Assembly (NCBI GenBank): GCA_030427805.1 | Contig: JAUICP010000003.1 | Span: 62,001-126,000, forward strand | Direction of reading: 5' to 3' | From: Bdellovibrionia bacterium | GTDB taxonomy: Bacteria > Bdellovibrionota > Bdellovibrionia > Bdellovibrionales > JAGQZY01 | DNA: 64,000 nt | Shown here: positions 25,125 through 34,788 of the stretch, piece by piece | Numbering within the stretch: position 1 is the first letter of the stretch | Layout: each line of letters opens with the position of its first letter | Notes under the pieces: generated by a model | The model's input: the letters and a program-made list of their open reading frames with translations, nothing else | The model's database searches: none | Told to the model about the DNA's origin: nothing | Made by a program: the position numbers and the translations under genes

Positions 25125-27394
25125 TTTTTTAGAAGTAAATGATCTTTAAATCCCTCTTTAACTCGATCGATTTCCAGTGGGATTTTCATGTATTGACCCT
25201 TTCGCCAGAGGTCAACTTGGTCATCGAGATGGGGGTTCTTCAGCCAACCATCCTGGCCACCTAGAAGGACAAAATAATTTTCATTGATATTGGACATATC
25301 ACTGATATGGCGAGCATTCGCTCCATAGGTTACATTGGTTTCTTCTTCAGAAAAACGGTGGGCCGCCTTCATTAGGGTATCGTTTCCACCACTCGTCTCG
25401 TAAGTCTGGAGTTGATAGCGTTCACCTACCACCGGTACGAAGCCTAGAGGATGCTGAAATATCTGTTTGTGCATCTCTCCCCAACTCTTATATTTTTTAA
25501 ACTGCTCTGCTCCCGATTCCAAAGCACTTACCAGTTTTTCTCTTAAAATTTGAGGTTCTATTTTCTTTAGCTTTTCCAACACAATGGGTTTCCAGTAATC
25601 ACTTCCCTTGTAGAAATTCTTCAACTCTTCAGACTCTAAGCTCTCTAGTAAGATGGAGTCGGTCAAATGGAAACTTAAAATTTCAAAAGCAACGGCCCCT
25701 CGGCTTTCTTTAAGGTAATGACCGTCCCACATGCGGAAAGCCTGCCAGAAACCTGCGGCCTTATCACTGACTTGAAGAGCCTCTCCGACTCGCCGAACGA
25801 GCTCTTCTTTTATTCGAAAAGAAGACTTACTAAAAACATCTTGTTGAAAGCCCTTCAGCTCTTCGAGGCCAACACGCCCCGCCTGACCCATCAACTCTTG
25901 TAATCGTTCGACTCGATCATTGTTCGAATAGGTATAAGCGAAAGGAATTTTATCTTCGGTCGGTTTATTATTGGCCGAAGCTATAAATCCCGACTGAGGG
26001 TTGTAGGCATGGGGAAGTTCTGTCGACTTCCGATAACGGCCCGTAAACTCAGAACTTGGTTTGATCAGCTTTAACTGGTTATTGTTATTCTTTAGGAGGG
26101 GCTGGCGATAGGCTAATACATGACCGATATTACCTTGGCTATCGGCGTAGAGCATATTTTGAGCTGACACCGCATACTCTTCAAATGACCTTCTGAATTC
26201 TTTGAAATTCCTCGATCGATTGGCCTTAAGAAATGCTGACAGTTCATGGGTGGCCTGGTGACCCAACCAATTAAAGGCTATGGGGTTTTCGCTGGAGAAC
26301 AGAGGAACATCAGAGATAATGGGGCCGTATTTAGAGTCGCGGACTTCGATTTCTTCGTCAAACCACCACCTCACTTTTATTTTTTCTTTTCTCGTTGTTA
26401 CACCTTTTAAGTCCTCTTTTGTCAGTTCAAAAAGATGGGTTGAGATGGTACGCATATTTGTCCCGCCCCAGGCAATGTCTCTATTTCTTCCGACACCAAT
26501 AAATGGCAGGCAGGGTAACATCAAGCCGACCATGTGATAACTCGGTGATTTGATTCCGACAAGAAGCCAAATATTTGGCGCGAAGATTCCTAAGTGAGGA
26601 TCATTAGCCATGAAGGCTGAAGATCCCTTTGCCCTTTTCTTGCTAACCGCAAGAGAGTTACTACCGGATTTAGAAAATCCCATGATGAGGTTTTCAAGAC
26701 TCAGAAATGAATCATTAGAAAAGCTAGGCGTTGAGTTCTTGCCGATCTCCAAATACTTGTTAAAGGCCTGCTCCCAGCCTTTTTTTTGTTTGAACTGAAT
26801 AAACTTGAGATAAAAAGCCCACGTAATATCCACCGAAGCGAGGCGACCTACGCGAAGCACATCCACAACCGTCCATGGACGTTCTGGAATATTAAGGACC
26901 TCCATTTCAATGGGGCGCTTTCGATCACGGCTTTTATAGGCATTAATCCCGTCGACGAAGGCTTCAATCCAAACCCTTGTTTTTTCATCCATGGTTCGAA
27001 TTTGCTCATCGACCGATTTAGAAAAGTTAATCGTTCTTAGAGCTCGATCGATATCAGTAGCGAAGGGCCCTGCCATTTCGGACAACCGAGCTTCTGATAC
27101 CATTCTAAATATTTCTATTTGTCCGAGTCGCAAATGGGCCTGAACCATTCCCAAGGCAAAAGCTGCGTCTCGATCGGTTTGTGCCTCTATAAATGGAACT
27201 CTATAATCATTCCAGTAGATATGGATCGGTTTTTCAACTGGTAAGCCCGAGGTGGGGAATAAATCAAGTCGGTGTGTCGATTGTACAAAGACGGGACGAT
27301 TATTGAGAACAGTACATGCACTTAAAAGAAAAACCAGCGAAATGACCTTAAAAACAAATACCAAAGGTCCCATTTTACTCTTCAAAAATTTCAT
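25121..27394 (-). CDS. Penicillin acylase-like Ntn hydrolase lipoprotein (S45 family)
   Basis: Encodes 757 residues from ATG 27394. A lipobox ending LLSAC at residue 27 makes it an exported lipoprotein. The S45 pattern is present: the alpha-chain part (NDYRVPFIEAQTDRDAAFAL), then SGSNSLAVS, where S245 is the expected autocatalytic N-terminal nucleophile of the beta chain. It is followed by FMANDPHLG and later GRNRDIAWGGTN. The region before the serine would be the linker removed on maturation. Relatives hydrolyse penicillins, acyl-homoserine lactones or other amides; the substrate is not evident. The start lies inside the end of the upstream transporter gene (20-base overlap), so they are co-transcribed. 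A longer TTG start at 27424 is less likely since it breaks the lipoprotein N-terminus. Confidence 0.88.
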   Translation of the reverse strand: MKFLKSKMGPLVFVFKVISLVFLLSACTVLNNRPVFVQSTHRLDLFPTSGLPVEKPIHIYWNDYRVPFIEAQTDRDAAFALGMVQAHLRLGQIEIFRMVSEARLSEMAGPFATDIDRALRTINFSKSVDEQIRTMDEKTRVWIEAFVDGINAYKSRDRKRPIEMEVLNIPERPWTVVDVLRVGRLASVDITWAFYLKFIQFKQKKGWEQAFNKYLEIGKNSTPSFSNDSFLSLENLIMGFSKSGSNSLAVSKKRAKGSSAFMANDPHLGIFAPNIWLLVGIKSPSYHMVGLMLPCLPFIGVGRNRDIAWGGTNMRTISTHLFELTKEDLKGVTTRKEKIKVRWWFDEEIEVRDSKYGPIISDVPLFSSENPIAFNWLGHQATHELSAFLKANRSRNFKEFRRSFEEYAVSAQNMLYADSQGNIGHVLAYRQPLLKNNNNQLKLIKPSSEFTGRYRKSTELPHAYNPQSGFIASANNKPTEDKIPFAYTYSNNDRVERLQELMGQAGRVGLEELKGFQQDVFSKSSFRIKEELVRRVGEALQVSDKAAGFWQAFRMWDGHYLKESRGAVAFEILSFHLTDSILLESLESEELKNFYKGSDYWKPIVLEKLKKIEPQILREKLVSALESGAEQFKKYKSWGEMHKQIFQHPLGFVPVVGERYQLQTYETSGGNDTLMKAAHRFSEEETNVTYGANARHISDMSNINENYFVLLGGQDGWLKNPHLDDQVDLWRKGQYMKIPLEIDRVKEGFKDHLLLKN

Positions 27395-29582
27395 TAAAAT
27401 CGATCTCTTCACCGGCGAGGACAAAGAGTAAACGTGGAATCGTCGCTGTTTTATCGATCATCGTTTGCAAATATGTTTTGTAAGCTTCTTTTGACATATC
27501 GTCGGGGCGCTTTAAGCCTACGAGAACCAAATCAGCACCCTGACTATAAGCATTGACTCCCGTTGCAAGGCCTTCGATATCTGGCCTGTGATAAATTACT
27601 GTCTCGGCTTTCATACGAGCCTTTTTTAAGAACTCTTTAAGAAAGTTTTCAACACCTTCTTCTTCTTCTTTTGATTCGACGATTGAGCGAATGCTAATTT
27701 TAGTGCGCACCCATTCGGTTGAGGTTTTTAACAAAAAGGCCAGGGCTAACATTAAAGAGCTGTTATGATCCTTATCACTGCGCCAGACATCAATTCGCTT
27801 GCCCTTATGCTCGGTCTTGGTTGCGGTTGCCAGCCCCTCATTGGAATGACGAACTAAAAGTAAGTTCTTTTTGGAGTGGTAAACGGATAGCATTAAACTG
27901 AGAAGTTCATCGGAAACGGGCTTCTCTGTTGGTTGTCCGAGGATCACCGTATTGGGACTCATGGGTCCAATACCATAATGTCGAACAATCGACTTAGCCG
28001 ATTGAATAAAGTCGTCCTCAGAATAAATTTCGACCAAGCAGTTAACACCTTGTTTGGTTGCAAACTGGCGCATTGAATCTTCCATAGAACCGAGGCGCTC
28101 TTCGGTGAGGTCTTGATTGACAACGATAACAATAATTGAAATCAGTCCTTCTCCGTGCACCAGTGAGTGAGCGAGTTCAACCAGGTGCCAACGTTGTTTC
28201 GGAGAACCTGTGAGGAGCAAAATTTGCGGGCGCCAAGATTTCGCATCGGGCTTTCCTTGGGCCAATTTGTAAATCATTTGGGTTCCGAGGGTTTGATAAA
28301 GTGAACGCCTAATATCCGACCACTGCCCTCTAAGGTTTCGCTTGCGCATGATTGAGTAAATGAAAATAGAAAGAAGACCCGCCATAAAGGTCGCACCGGG
28401 GGCAATCATAAACATACAGGCGATACAGCCACCAAAGCCGGCAATTGAGAGAACCCATGGAGTACGAATACTGGGGCGCCAGCTCGGATTACCAATAAAG
28501 CCTTCGATTCCCGCCGCCAAATTAAGCGCACCGTAGGCCGTTAAGAAAAACATCGATAAGATCTTCGCGATTTCATCGAGGTCCCCCAGTAGAATTCCTA
28601 CAAGTGCAATTGCAAAGGTCACAATCGTCGCACGACGAGGTTCGTCGGCAGCCCCCTCCCCTTTACCAATAAAAGATGGGACGACCCCGTCTCTGGCGAG
28701 AGCCTGTAAGGTTCGTGGTCCACCAAGTAGAGCCCCTAAGCCTGAAGACAATGAAGCCATCCATAAACCCAAGGGAATCAAGAAGCCAACGGCGGCAATA
28801 TTAGTCATAATCAATGGTTCTTTAATGAGAATATCAGCCGGTACATAGGCGTCGAGAAAGACCGGTATCGCGATGTAAACGATGGTACCAACAAGGACGG
28901 CAGCGATGGTTCCCAATGCGAGTGAGCGCCCCGGATTTCGTAAATTTCCACTCAAGGCGACACCGGCCTCGATTCCGGTCACCGCGGGAAAGAAGACCGC
29001 GAAAACTGCCCAGAAAGGGACTTTTGAAATTGCCGTTTCACCCATAACCCAATCCTCATTGGGTTCTCCTCCTAAAAAGAAAGAAATAAGGGAAGCTATA
29101 ATAGTAATGAAAATAAAAATTTGTGCACGAAGAGCTAAATCAGCTGACTTGAAGGCGATGAAAGCGAGAAACAACAATGTCACCACACCGATGACCTGCA
29201 TGGGGATTTCCGGAAAATAAAAACGAACCGATTCGGCGAAACCTGCCAAGTAAAAAGAAACACCGAGTGCTTGGGCAAAATAAAGGGGAACACCGATCGC
29301 TGCTCCCGTCTCGAGACCGAACGAGCGCGATAGCATGTAATAGGTGCCACCTGCCTTTACTTTCATATTGGTCGCGCTCGCGGCAATAGACAGCCCCGTT
29401 AGAAGGGTAATTGTACTCGACATAACAACAATCAGAATCGTCTGAAAGAGTCCCACATTACCCAAAACCCAACCCGTTCTGAGATACATGATCACACCGA
29501 ATATGGTCAGAATGCTGGGAACGAAAACCCCTTTAAAGGTTCCAAACTTTCCTTCTTGCGCATTTTCGTTTTCTTTAGCCAA
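27375..29582 (-). CDS. Cation-chloride cotransporter-like (SLC12/APC) transporter
   Basis: Encodes 735 residues. The first two thirds hold about 12 membrane helices of the APC fold, opening with FGTFKGVFVPSILTIFGVIM and VKAGGTYYMLSRSFG, which strongly resemble the SLC12 (NKCC/KCC) family. The soluble C-terminal domain (about 460-735) has the family's PQILLLTGSPKQRWHLVELA segment. Bacterial relatives are reported as amino acid or cation/chloride transporters, so the ion is uncertain. It is the first gene of a unit with the acylase lipoprotein, whose start it overlaps. AAGAAAACGA precedes the ATG as a weak ribosome binding site. Confidence 0.9.
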   Translation of the reverse strand: MAKENENAQEGKFGTFKGVFVPSILTIFGVIMYLRTGWVLGNVGLFQTILIVVMSSTITLLTGLSIAASATNMKVKAGGTYYMLSRSFGLETGAAIGVPLYFAQALGVSFYLAGFAESVRFYFPEIPMQVIGVVTLLFLAFIAFKSADLALRAQIFIFITIIASLISFFLGGEPNEDWVMGETAISKVPFWAVFAVFFPAVTGIEAGVALSGNLRNPGRSLALGTIAAVLVGTIVYIAIPVFLDAYVPADILIKEPLIMTNIAAVGFLIPLGLWMASLSSGLGALLGGPRTLQALARDGVVPSFIGKGEGAADEPRRATIVTFAIALVGILLGDLDEIAKILSMFFLTAYGALNLAAGIEGFIGNPSWRPSIRTPWVLSIAGFGGCIACMFMIAPGATFMAGLLSIFIYSIMRKRNLRGQWSDIRRSLYQTLGTQMIYKLAQGKPDAKSWRPQILLLTGSPKQRWHLVELAHSLVHGEGLISIIVIVVNQDLTEERLGSMEDSMRQFATKQGVNCLVEIYSEDDFIQSAKSIVRHYGIGPMSPNTVILGQPTEKPVSDELLSLMLSVYHSKKNLLLVRHSNEGLATATKTEHKGKRIDVWRSDKDHNSSLMLALAFLLKTSTEWVRTKISIRSIVESKEEEEGVENFLKEFLKKARMKAETVIYHRPDIEGLATGVNAYSQGADLVLVGLKRPDDMSKEAYKTYLQTMIDKTATIPRLLFVLAGEEIDFNEIFEE

Positions 29583-29670
29583 TAGAAAAATTCCTTTGGC
29601 TGTAGACTATCAACTATGAAGGAGAAAAAGAACGATCGGAGCTAAAATAAAAGTAATTTACGCAGAGAAT

Positions 29671-29697
29671 AAAAAACCCCCTGGAAAATCCAGGGGG
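29671..29697 (-). terminator. Intrinsic terminator of the PA14-like lipoprotein gene
   Basis: Plus-strand CCCCCTGGA (29677-29685), AAA loop and TCCAGGGGG (29689-29697) are preceded by six A. Read on the minus strand this is a stem followed by six T, just after the lipoprotein stop. Confidence 0.9.
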
Positions 29698-29737
29698 GGA
29701 TGGTGAGGATATCTCGCATTGGCGAGTAGTGAGCAAA

Positions 29738-30889
29738 TTAATCGTTTAGGTAAACGCTGGGACCTACTTCTCTCCCCAGATTGTGGCTCATCGACACCGG
29801 CTTCACCTCTAGACTGGTCTCTTTAGCGTCTAAACCCGGTGCCTTAATCTTTATTTCATGTTCAAATCTTAAAATATTGTCTGATTCAACGAGGTGTTGA
29901 TCGTTATTTTCGAGATTATTCACGAGCAACTGTGAACTCGATTTTGCTTTAGTCTTCCAAGAAACTGTGACGTCACCATTTTCGTCGACCTTTTCTGCGA
30001 CATCATAAATGTCCGGACGATCACCCTCGGTACAAGGATTGTAAGAGAAAACCAAAGGTAAATTAAAATTTTCGGCAGGGATGACTTTCCAGCCCCGCTC
30101 CATAAGATCGGTGTATGCCTTTTTAGGTGCGGACCCTTGAGTGTAATCAAAAAACATTTTGTTACCCTGTTTTCCACACTGCTTATCGCCTCCCGGCTCT
30201 TCTCCGTCATTGAGTTTTCGCATCATTGCGACCAAGGCAATATGGTGCCTTGGGCCCTGGTAGTATTTGATTCGCATGGGTACTTCTGAACTTTCGTTGA
30301 GATCGAGGGCCACAGATGAACAGCCCATTCGAGTCATATGAATGCCATCTTCATTGATTAACTCTTTATACTTTCCGTCTTGATCCCGAAATTCCCATAC
30401 AACGCCATCATCCGCGAGAACAGAAATCTCATAGCGACCCGGAGCTTGATCTTTTCCCAATTTAAAAATGGTACGCATATCGAGGGCAAAATCCTCTATC
30501 AAAACTTCTCCGCCATCATCGAGGATGGCCTCGCCAAAGGCATTTATAAAGCCCTTTTCAAATCTTCGAGTCGGTACATTCATTTGACTTAGAAAGAGAG
30601 TTTGCTCCTGCTTGTCTCCAAGATCAAAATAGTCTTGAACTGAAGAAAAGTTACTTCCACTCGGTGCGGAGTAGAGGCTCGCGCGAATGCCTCGATGGAA
30701 GGATTCTGATTCTTGCTCGGTAAAGGGATCACATATCGTTTTAGTGAGTGGGTGAAAATTCATATCGAAATTCGAGTACTCTACAAAGTCTTCTTCAGGA
30801 ATAGGAGTGCCATTTTCATTATGCCCACCACCACATGCACTCAGTGCAAGCGACAATGATATGAAAATGAAAAAATGCACGAACCTCAT
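29738..30889 (-). CDS. PA14-like domain lipoprotein, unknown
   Basis: Encodes 383 residues. The N-terminus is a lipoprotein signal (SLSLALSACGGG). Residues about 120-235 look like a PA14-type carbohydrate-binding beta domain: PGRYEISVLADDGVVWEF, and MRIKYYQGPRHHIALVAMM with an MTRMGCSS segment between. The C-terminal 80 residues resemble a fibronectin-type beta domain (GDVTVSWKTKAKSSSQLLVN). Probably an outer membrane-attached surface or periplasmic binding protein. Single-gene unit with its own terminator. The PA14 assignment is from pattern only. Confidence 0.72.
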   Translation of the reverse strand: MRFVHFFIFISLSLALSACGGGHNENGTPIPEEDFVEYSNFDMNFHPLTKTICDPFTEQESESFHRGIRASLYSAPSGSNFSSVQDYFDLGDKQEQTLFLSQMNVPTRRFEKGFINAFGEAILDDGGEVLIEDFALDMRTIFKLGKDQAPGRYEISVLADDGVVWEFRDQDGKYKELINEDGIHMTRMGCSSVALDLNESSEVPMRIKYYQGPRHHIALVAMMRKLNDGEEPGGDKQCGKQGNKMFFDYTQGSAPKKAYTDLMERGWKVIPAENFNLPLVFSYNPCTEGDRPDIYDVAEKVDENGDVTVSWKTKAKSSSQLLVNNLENNDQHLVESDNILRFEHEIKIKAPGLDAKETSLEVKPVSMSHNLGREVGPSVYLND

Positions 30890-31063
30890 CCGGGACTCCC
30901 AAAATCCTTAGACCTTGAACTAGGCTATTCAATTGGGAGCAAAAAAGGAATGAAATTTAGAAAATGGAATCGAATTAAAACTCTAAAATTTCAACACTTT
31001 AGGCAAGATTTAAAAATGAGCCACAAATCGCAAAAGAGTTTGTCACTTTCTCTGACTTTTTAA

Positions 31064-31843
31064 CTATTGGCCAATACTTGAGGAGACTAAGAGTAAATCT
31101 TCACTTCGAAGTCGATCGAGTGCCGTTCGCAGCTGAATGTACTGCTCTTCAATTCTTATGTTACTCGGAAGCTTAGAGAGCCGATCATTGAGAGCAACCA
31201 ATTTTTTTTGTGCGATCACTTCAATGGAATTTTTGACTTGGTTTTTAACAAGGTAGTTAACAACTGCTTCGGGCCTATAATCTTCGAGCATTTGTAAACA
31301 GAACACATACCAGTGTACGATTTGCATTTCTTCATTGAGACCGACCTCTTGGCGCAACTCCGCAGGGACTCGAACTGATTCCGGCAAATCCATTTCTTTT
31401 CGCTCGCGCGCTTCGAGGTGTGATTTATAAATGAGACCGACTCCAATGGAGATCATCGACTCAACAGTTTGTGGAGCCAAGCTCATGTCACTGGTTTTTG
31501 CCGAAACAATTTCGAAGAAACAGTCGTAATAGGACTTGGTTTCGATCGCCACACAGTTGTTACTAGCGGTTTCAATATTGGATTCTCTTCTCAACCAAGA
31601 AATGAACTCGACTTCTGATTGAACCTGATTTTTGAGGGCTTCTCGAGCTGGGAGCTCAACTTCGATCACATAGACTGAGCCGAGCGCGAATAACACGAGA
31701 GCGAGAAAATAGAGCACCACAGAGAGTTGTGGGATCCGGTACTTATAAAGCCACCTCAAGCGCTTCATCTTCGCCTGATGCTTCTTTTTGACCTTATCGT
31801 CTCTAAATACTTCCTCTGGGTGAGGCCCCATAATGGCAGCCAT
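31064..31843 (-). CDS. Single-pass membrane protein, unknown
   Basis: Encodes 259 residues. A basic N-terminus (KVKKKHQAKMKRLRWLYKY) precedes one helix at about 40-62 (VVLYFLALVLFALGSVYVI). The remaining 195 residues are helical and charged, likely periplasmic, with three or four cysteines. AAGGA lies five bases before the ATG. No family is recognised and it stands alone between an unrelated lipoprotein and a PIG-L deacetylase. Confidence 0.75.
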   Translation of the reverse strand: MAAIMGPHPEEVFRDDKVKKKHQAKMKRLRWLYKYRIPQLSVVLYFLALVLFALGSVYVIEVELPAREALKNQVQSEVEFISWLRRESNIETASNNCVAIETKSYYDCFFEIVSAKTSDMSLAPQTVESMISIGVGLIYKSHLEARERKEMDLPESVRVPAELRQEVGLNEEMQIVHWYVFCLQMLEDYRPEAVVNYLVKNQVKNSIEVIAQKKLVALNDRLSKLPSNIRIEEQYIQLRTALDRLRSEDLLLVSSSIGQ

Positions 31844-32035
31844 ATTTTCCTTCCCTCTATACCTAATCTGTTTAGGAGCAAGCCCTATTCCATTAAATGC
31901 CTTCTCTCACATCGAGACCCCCCATATTCAACTGAGAGATCAAGTATTTAGCATGCTTCATAGAGACACGTTCAAAAGAAAACGACGAACTTTTTAACAA
32001 CGTATAAAACTTTGTAGCTTCAATTTGAAATTTTC

Positions 32036-32758
32036 TTAAATTGATTCGTCAGAAAAATAGGCCGCAAAGAAGTTCTCGACGAGGTCTGAAAGGGGCCGAG
32101 CCTTCAATAGAGGGAGGATTCCCTGGTGGTAGTTGATTTTCTCTTCACCTGAGAGAACATTCGTTTTTAAAAACTGATAAATGACTTCAGCCTCTTCGTA
32201 GCCAATTCTCGAAAAGGACTCTGTCGATGTAATAGGTAGAAGATTATAAAATCTCCGGGTCTCCAATTTGTATATTTCAGTCAAAACTTTGGCCTTCTTT
32301 TTAAACTGCGCACTTTGCAATAAAATATGCTCGTCGGCCGGAATATTAAAAGCGACACTCATAACGGGAATGCCGTGCTTTCCTTCAAAAAAAGAGTGAC
32401 AAAAGTAACTGCAATCTTGGTGATGGGAATGACCATATTCTCCCAGAGCGCTATGAGTATAGACTTTGCCGTAGCGAGAACCGAGCGTCTTTTCAAAAAG
32501 TTCAAATGCTGATTCTTGATTCAATCCCAATTTAGGATCGTCTATGAGTCCACCGTGAATGACTTTACGAATTCCCAACTGTTCACCGGCGCGCTCTAAT
32601 TCGCGGGTTCTTTCCCCTTCTCGCCCATCGGTTTTTCCACTGGTTAAGCACAGAAGATCGTACTTGATATCCTTAGCCGTCAGAATCAAACCTGCAAAAA
32701 ATAAGGACTCATCATCAGGATGTGCAGTTACAATTAAAGAGTTCTTTTCTGGGGTCAT
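32036..32758 (-). CDS. PIG-L / LmbE-family deacetylase
   Basis: Encodes 240 residues. The hallmark AHPDDE lies at 12-17 (zinc ligands H13 and D16, catalytic D15). CLTSGKTDGR and the later ALGEYGHSHHQD supply the third histidine ligand. PIG-L enzymes remove acetyl groups from N-acetylglucosamine derivatives; relatives act in mycothiol, bacillithiol and glycolipid synthesis. No companion genes here identify the substrate. No signal peptide, so cytoplasmic. It lies 43 bases downstream of the NhaC-type antiporter gene in the same direction, perhaps as one unit. Confidence 0.9.
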   Translation of the reverse strand: MTPEKNSLIVTAHPDDESLFFAGLILTAKDIKYDLLCLTSGKTDGREGERTRELERAGEQLGIRKVIHGGLIDDPKLGLNQESAFELFEKTLGSRYGKVYTHSALGEYGHSHHQDCSYFCHSFFEGKHGIPVMSVAFNIPADEHILLQSAQFKKKAKVLTEIYKLETRRFYNLLPITSTESFSRIGYEEAEVIYQFLKTNVLSGEEKINYHQGILPLLKARPLSDLVENFFAAYFSDESI

Positions 32759-32801
32759 ACCATCATTATGGAATTAACTGCTCCAGATATCAAAATTTCT
32801 T

Positions 32802-34502
32802 TCAATCCGCTTTAATTGGTCCAGGATTTTCGACTTTACGTCCTAAAAATCGAAGAACAGCAACGAGACAAAGGCCAGCTAAGCCATACTGGAGCCACGT
32901 AGGAAGCTCTAACGTCGCTGGCAAATATCCAAAAACCAAGGCAACGGCTCCTACCAAAAGGCTGTAGGGCATCTGTGTTTTGACGTGATCCATAAGGTCA
33001 CACTGACTGGCTATAGAACTCATTATCGTTGTATCTGAAATCGGAGAACAATGATCTCCCATAATGGCTCCATCGAGAATGGCCGCTAAGCAAATTGCCA
33101 ATAAAATGCCTTCATTTCCCCCTTGAAGGTGGAGTGCCAAGGGCGTGATCGTCGGAATGAGTATTGCCATGGTTCCAAAACTCGTTCCTGTGGCAAAGGC
33201 GGTTGCCGCCGAGATAAGAAAGACAATTAGTGGAAGAACCGAAGCACTTATATGGCGCCCGATACTCTCTGTTAAAAACAAGCCTGTTTGCAAGTCATCA
33301 CAAATGACTTTTAAAGACCAAGCCAATACGAGGATTCCGGTGGGAAGAAGGGCTCCCTTGAGTCCTTTGTACAAAGATATTCCCAGGAGCTTGCCAGGAA
33401 GCCGAGCCAGAACTTGAGAGCAAATGACGGCGAGTACTAAACAAAGGCAGGCCCCGTAAAATAAAATCATAACTCCATTCGAGGAGGATTTTAGGGCCTC
33501 AAACCATGTTCCGAAAGAGAAGAGTCCAAGGACACCATTGTTAAACCCACCACCGTCATAAAACATGGCTAAAAAGACAAAACTCAATAGAGATGCCAAG
33601 GGCAAAATCGCCGTCATCAGATGATGCTTTACTTCCATCGCAGGCTCGATCTGTTCAAAACTTGTCGTTGCCGAAAGTTTTGCTCCTTTGCGACTGACTT
33701 CACCTTTGTGAAAAGCCCTGTGCTCGGCCCGTGCCATCAACCCAAAATCACGACTCAGAAAGGCGTTGGCAAAAACAAAAATCAACATAAACCAACAGTA
33801 AAAACGAGAACTCAGTGCTTCAAAAAAAAGGCCATAGCCATCGGCATTGAGACTGTATTGCTTAGATATTTCCTCAAACAAGCCCACCTCGTAACCGATC
33901 CAAGTGCTGACAATAGCGAGGCCTGCCACAGGAGCACTTGTCGCATCCACAAAAAAAGCTAACTTTTCGCGACTCACTTTATAGCGATCGGTAAAACCGC
34001 GCATGCTCGCGCCAACAATCATCGTATTGGCGTAATCATCAATAAAAACGAGAAAGCCCATAATAACCGTCACAACCTGACTGGATTTGCGTGAGCTTAT
34101 ATGCTTTTGCATACTCTCAACCATCGCTGCGATTCCACCCGATACGATAATTACCGAAATCGCCATAAGAAGAACAAAAACAAAGCCCAAGACTTTCAGG
34201 TTCTCAACATCTGTAATAGACTGCCAAGCGAGTGAAACTGGATAAATAACGGCTCTTCCGTAGTTTCCAATTTCTCCAACCCCGGCCGGCACAAAATGTA
34301 GAAAAGAGCCAATTACGATCGCTAGAATCAAACTCAAAAATATTCGTTGAGTCAGAAAGGCTAAGCTAATGGCAAAAAGGGGCGGAAGGATACTGTACCA
34401 GGCCCCTCCTCCGGCACTATCAGCAAAGTAGGCCAAGCCGAGGCAAAGCAGCATCATAAAAAGTGAAATTATAAATTTTAAGCCCCGAAATTGTGATTCC
34501 AC
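32802..34502 (-). CDS. NhaC-type Na+/H+ antiporter family protein
   Basis: Encodes 566 residues, almost entirely hydrophobic with about 12 helices. The family pattern is visible in FIDDYANTMIVGASMRGFTD with DATSAPVAGLAIVSTWIGYE, and in the C-terminal half FATGTSFGTMAILIPTITP and AAILDGAIMGDHCSPISDTT. These repeats are the substrate-binding halves of the NhaC superfamily. It probably exchanges Na+ for H+ or carries an organic cation/acid substrate; related proteins include malate/lactate and arginine transporters. The PIG-L gene follows 43 bases later. Confidence 0.92.
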   Translation of the reverse strand: MESQFRGLKFIISLFMMLLCLGLAYFADSAGGGAWYSILPPLFAISLAFLTQRIFLSLILAIVIGSFLHFVPAGVGEIGNYGRAVIYPVSLAWQSITDVENLKVLGFVFVLLMAISVIIVSGGIAAMVESMQKHISSRKSSQVVTVIMGFLVFIDDYANTMIVGASMRGFTDRYKVSREKLAFFVDATSAPVAGLAIVSTWIGYEVGLFEEISKQYSLNADGYGLFFEALSSRFYCWFMLIFVFANAFLSRDFGLMARAEHRAFHKGEVSRKGAKLSATTSFEQIEPAMEVKHHLMTAILPLASLLSFVFLAMFYDGGGFNNGVLGLFSFGTWFEALKSSSNGVMILFYGACLCLVLAVICSQVLARLPGKLLGISLYKGLKGALLPTGILVLAWSLKVICDDLQTGLFLTESIGRHISASVLPLIVFLISAATAFATGTSFGTMAILIPTITPLALHLQGGNEGILLAICLAAILDGAIMGDHCSPISDTTIMSSIASQCDLMDHVKTQMPYSLLVGAVALVFGYLPATLELPTWLQYGLAGLCLVAVLRFLGRKVENPGPIKAD

Positions 34503-34788
34503 AATACCCCCTAGTCCTTCTTAAGTCATAGTTCCCCGCCCAGTTTTTGACAAGAAGGTTTTGGCTCCATAATGAAACCACCACTTAGATTTCGACCAAA
34601 TCTGCAGCTTAGAGGTACCCATTACGTCAACAGGATTTATTGACATCACACTCATGCTGAATCTGAACTGTTTGAGGTGGGATATTCGAAAGATCGTTCA
34701 ATGTGAAATGGCATTTTGGTTGCAAATTACCTGAAGTATATCCTTGTTACGAAATGACGTTTTTTGCTTTTAAATCGGAAGGCCCGAG

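Noticed and set aside
34557-34583. TTGACA/CATAAT promoter for the secreted protein gene at 34789
   Set aside because: Spacing is only 15 bases to CATAAT and the site is more than 200 bases from the start, so I did not list it as a feature.
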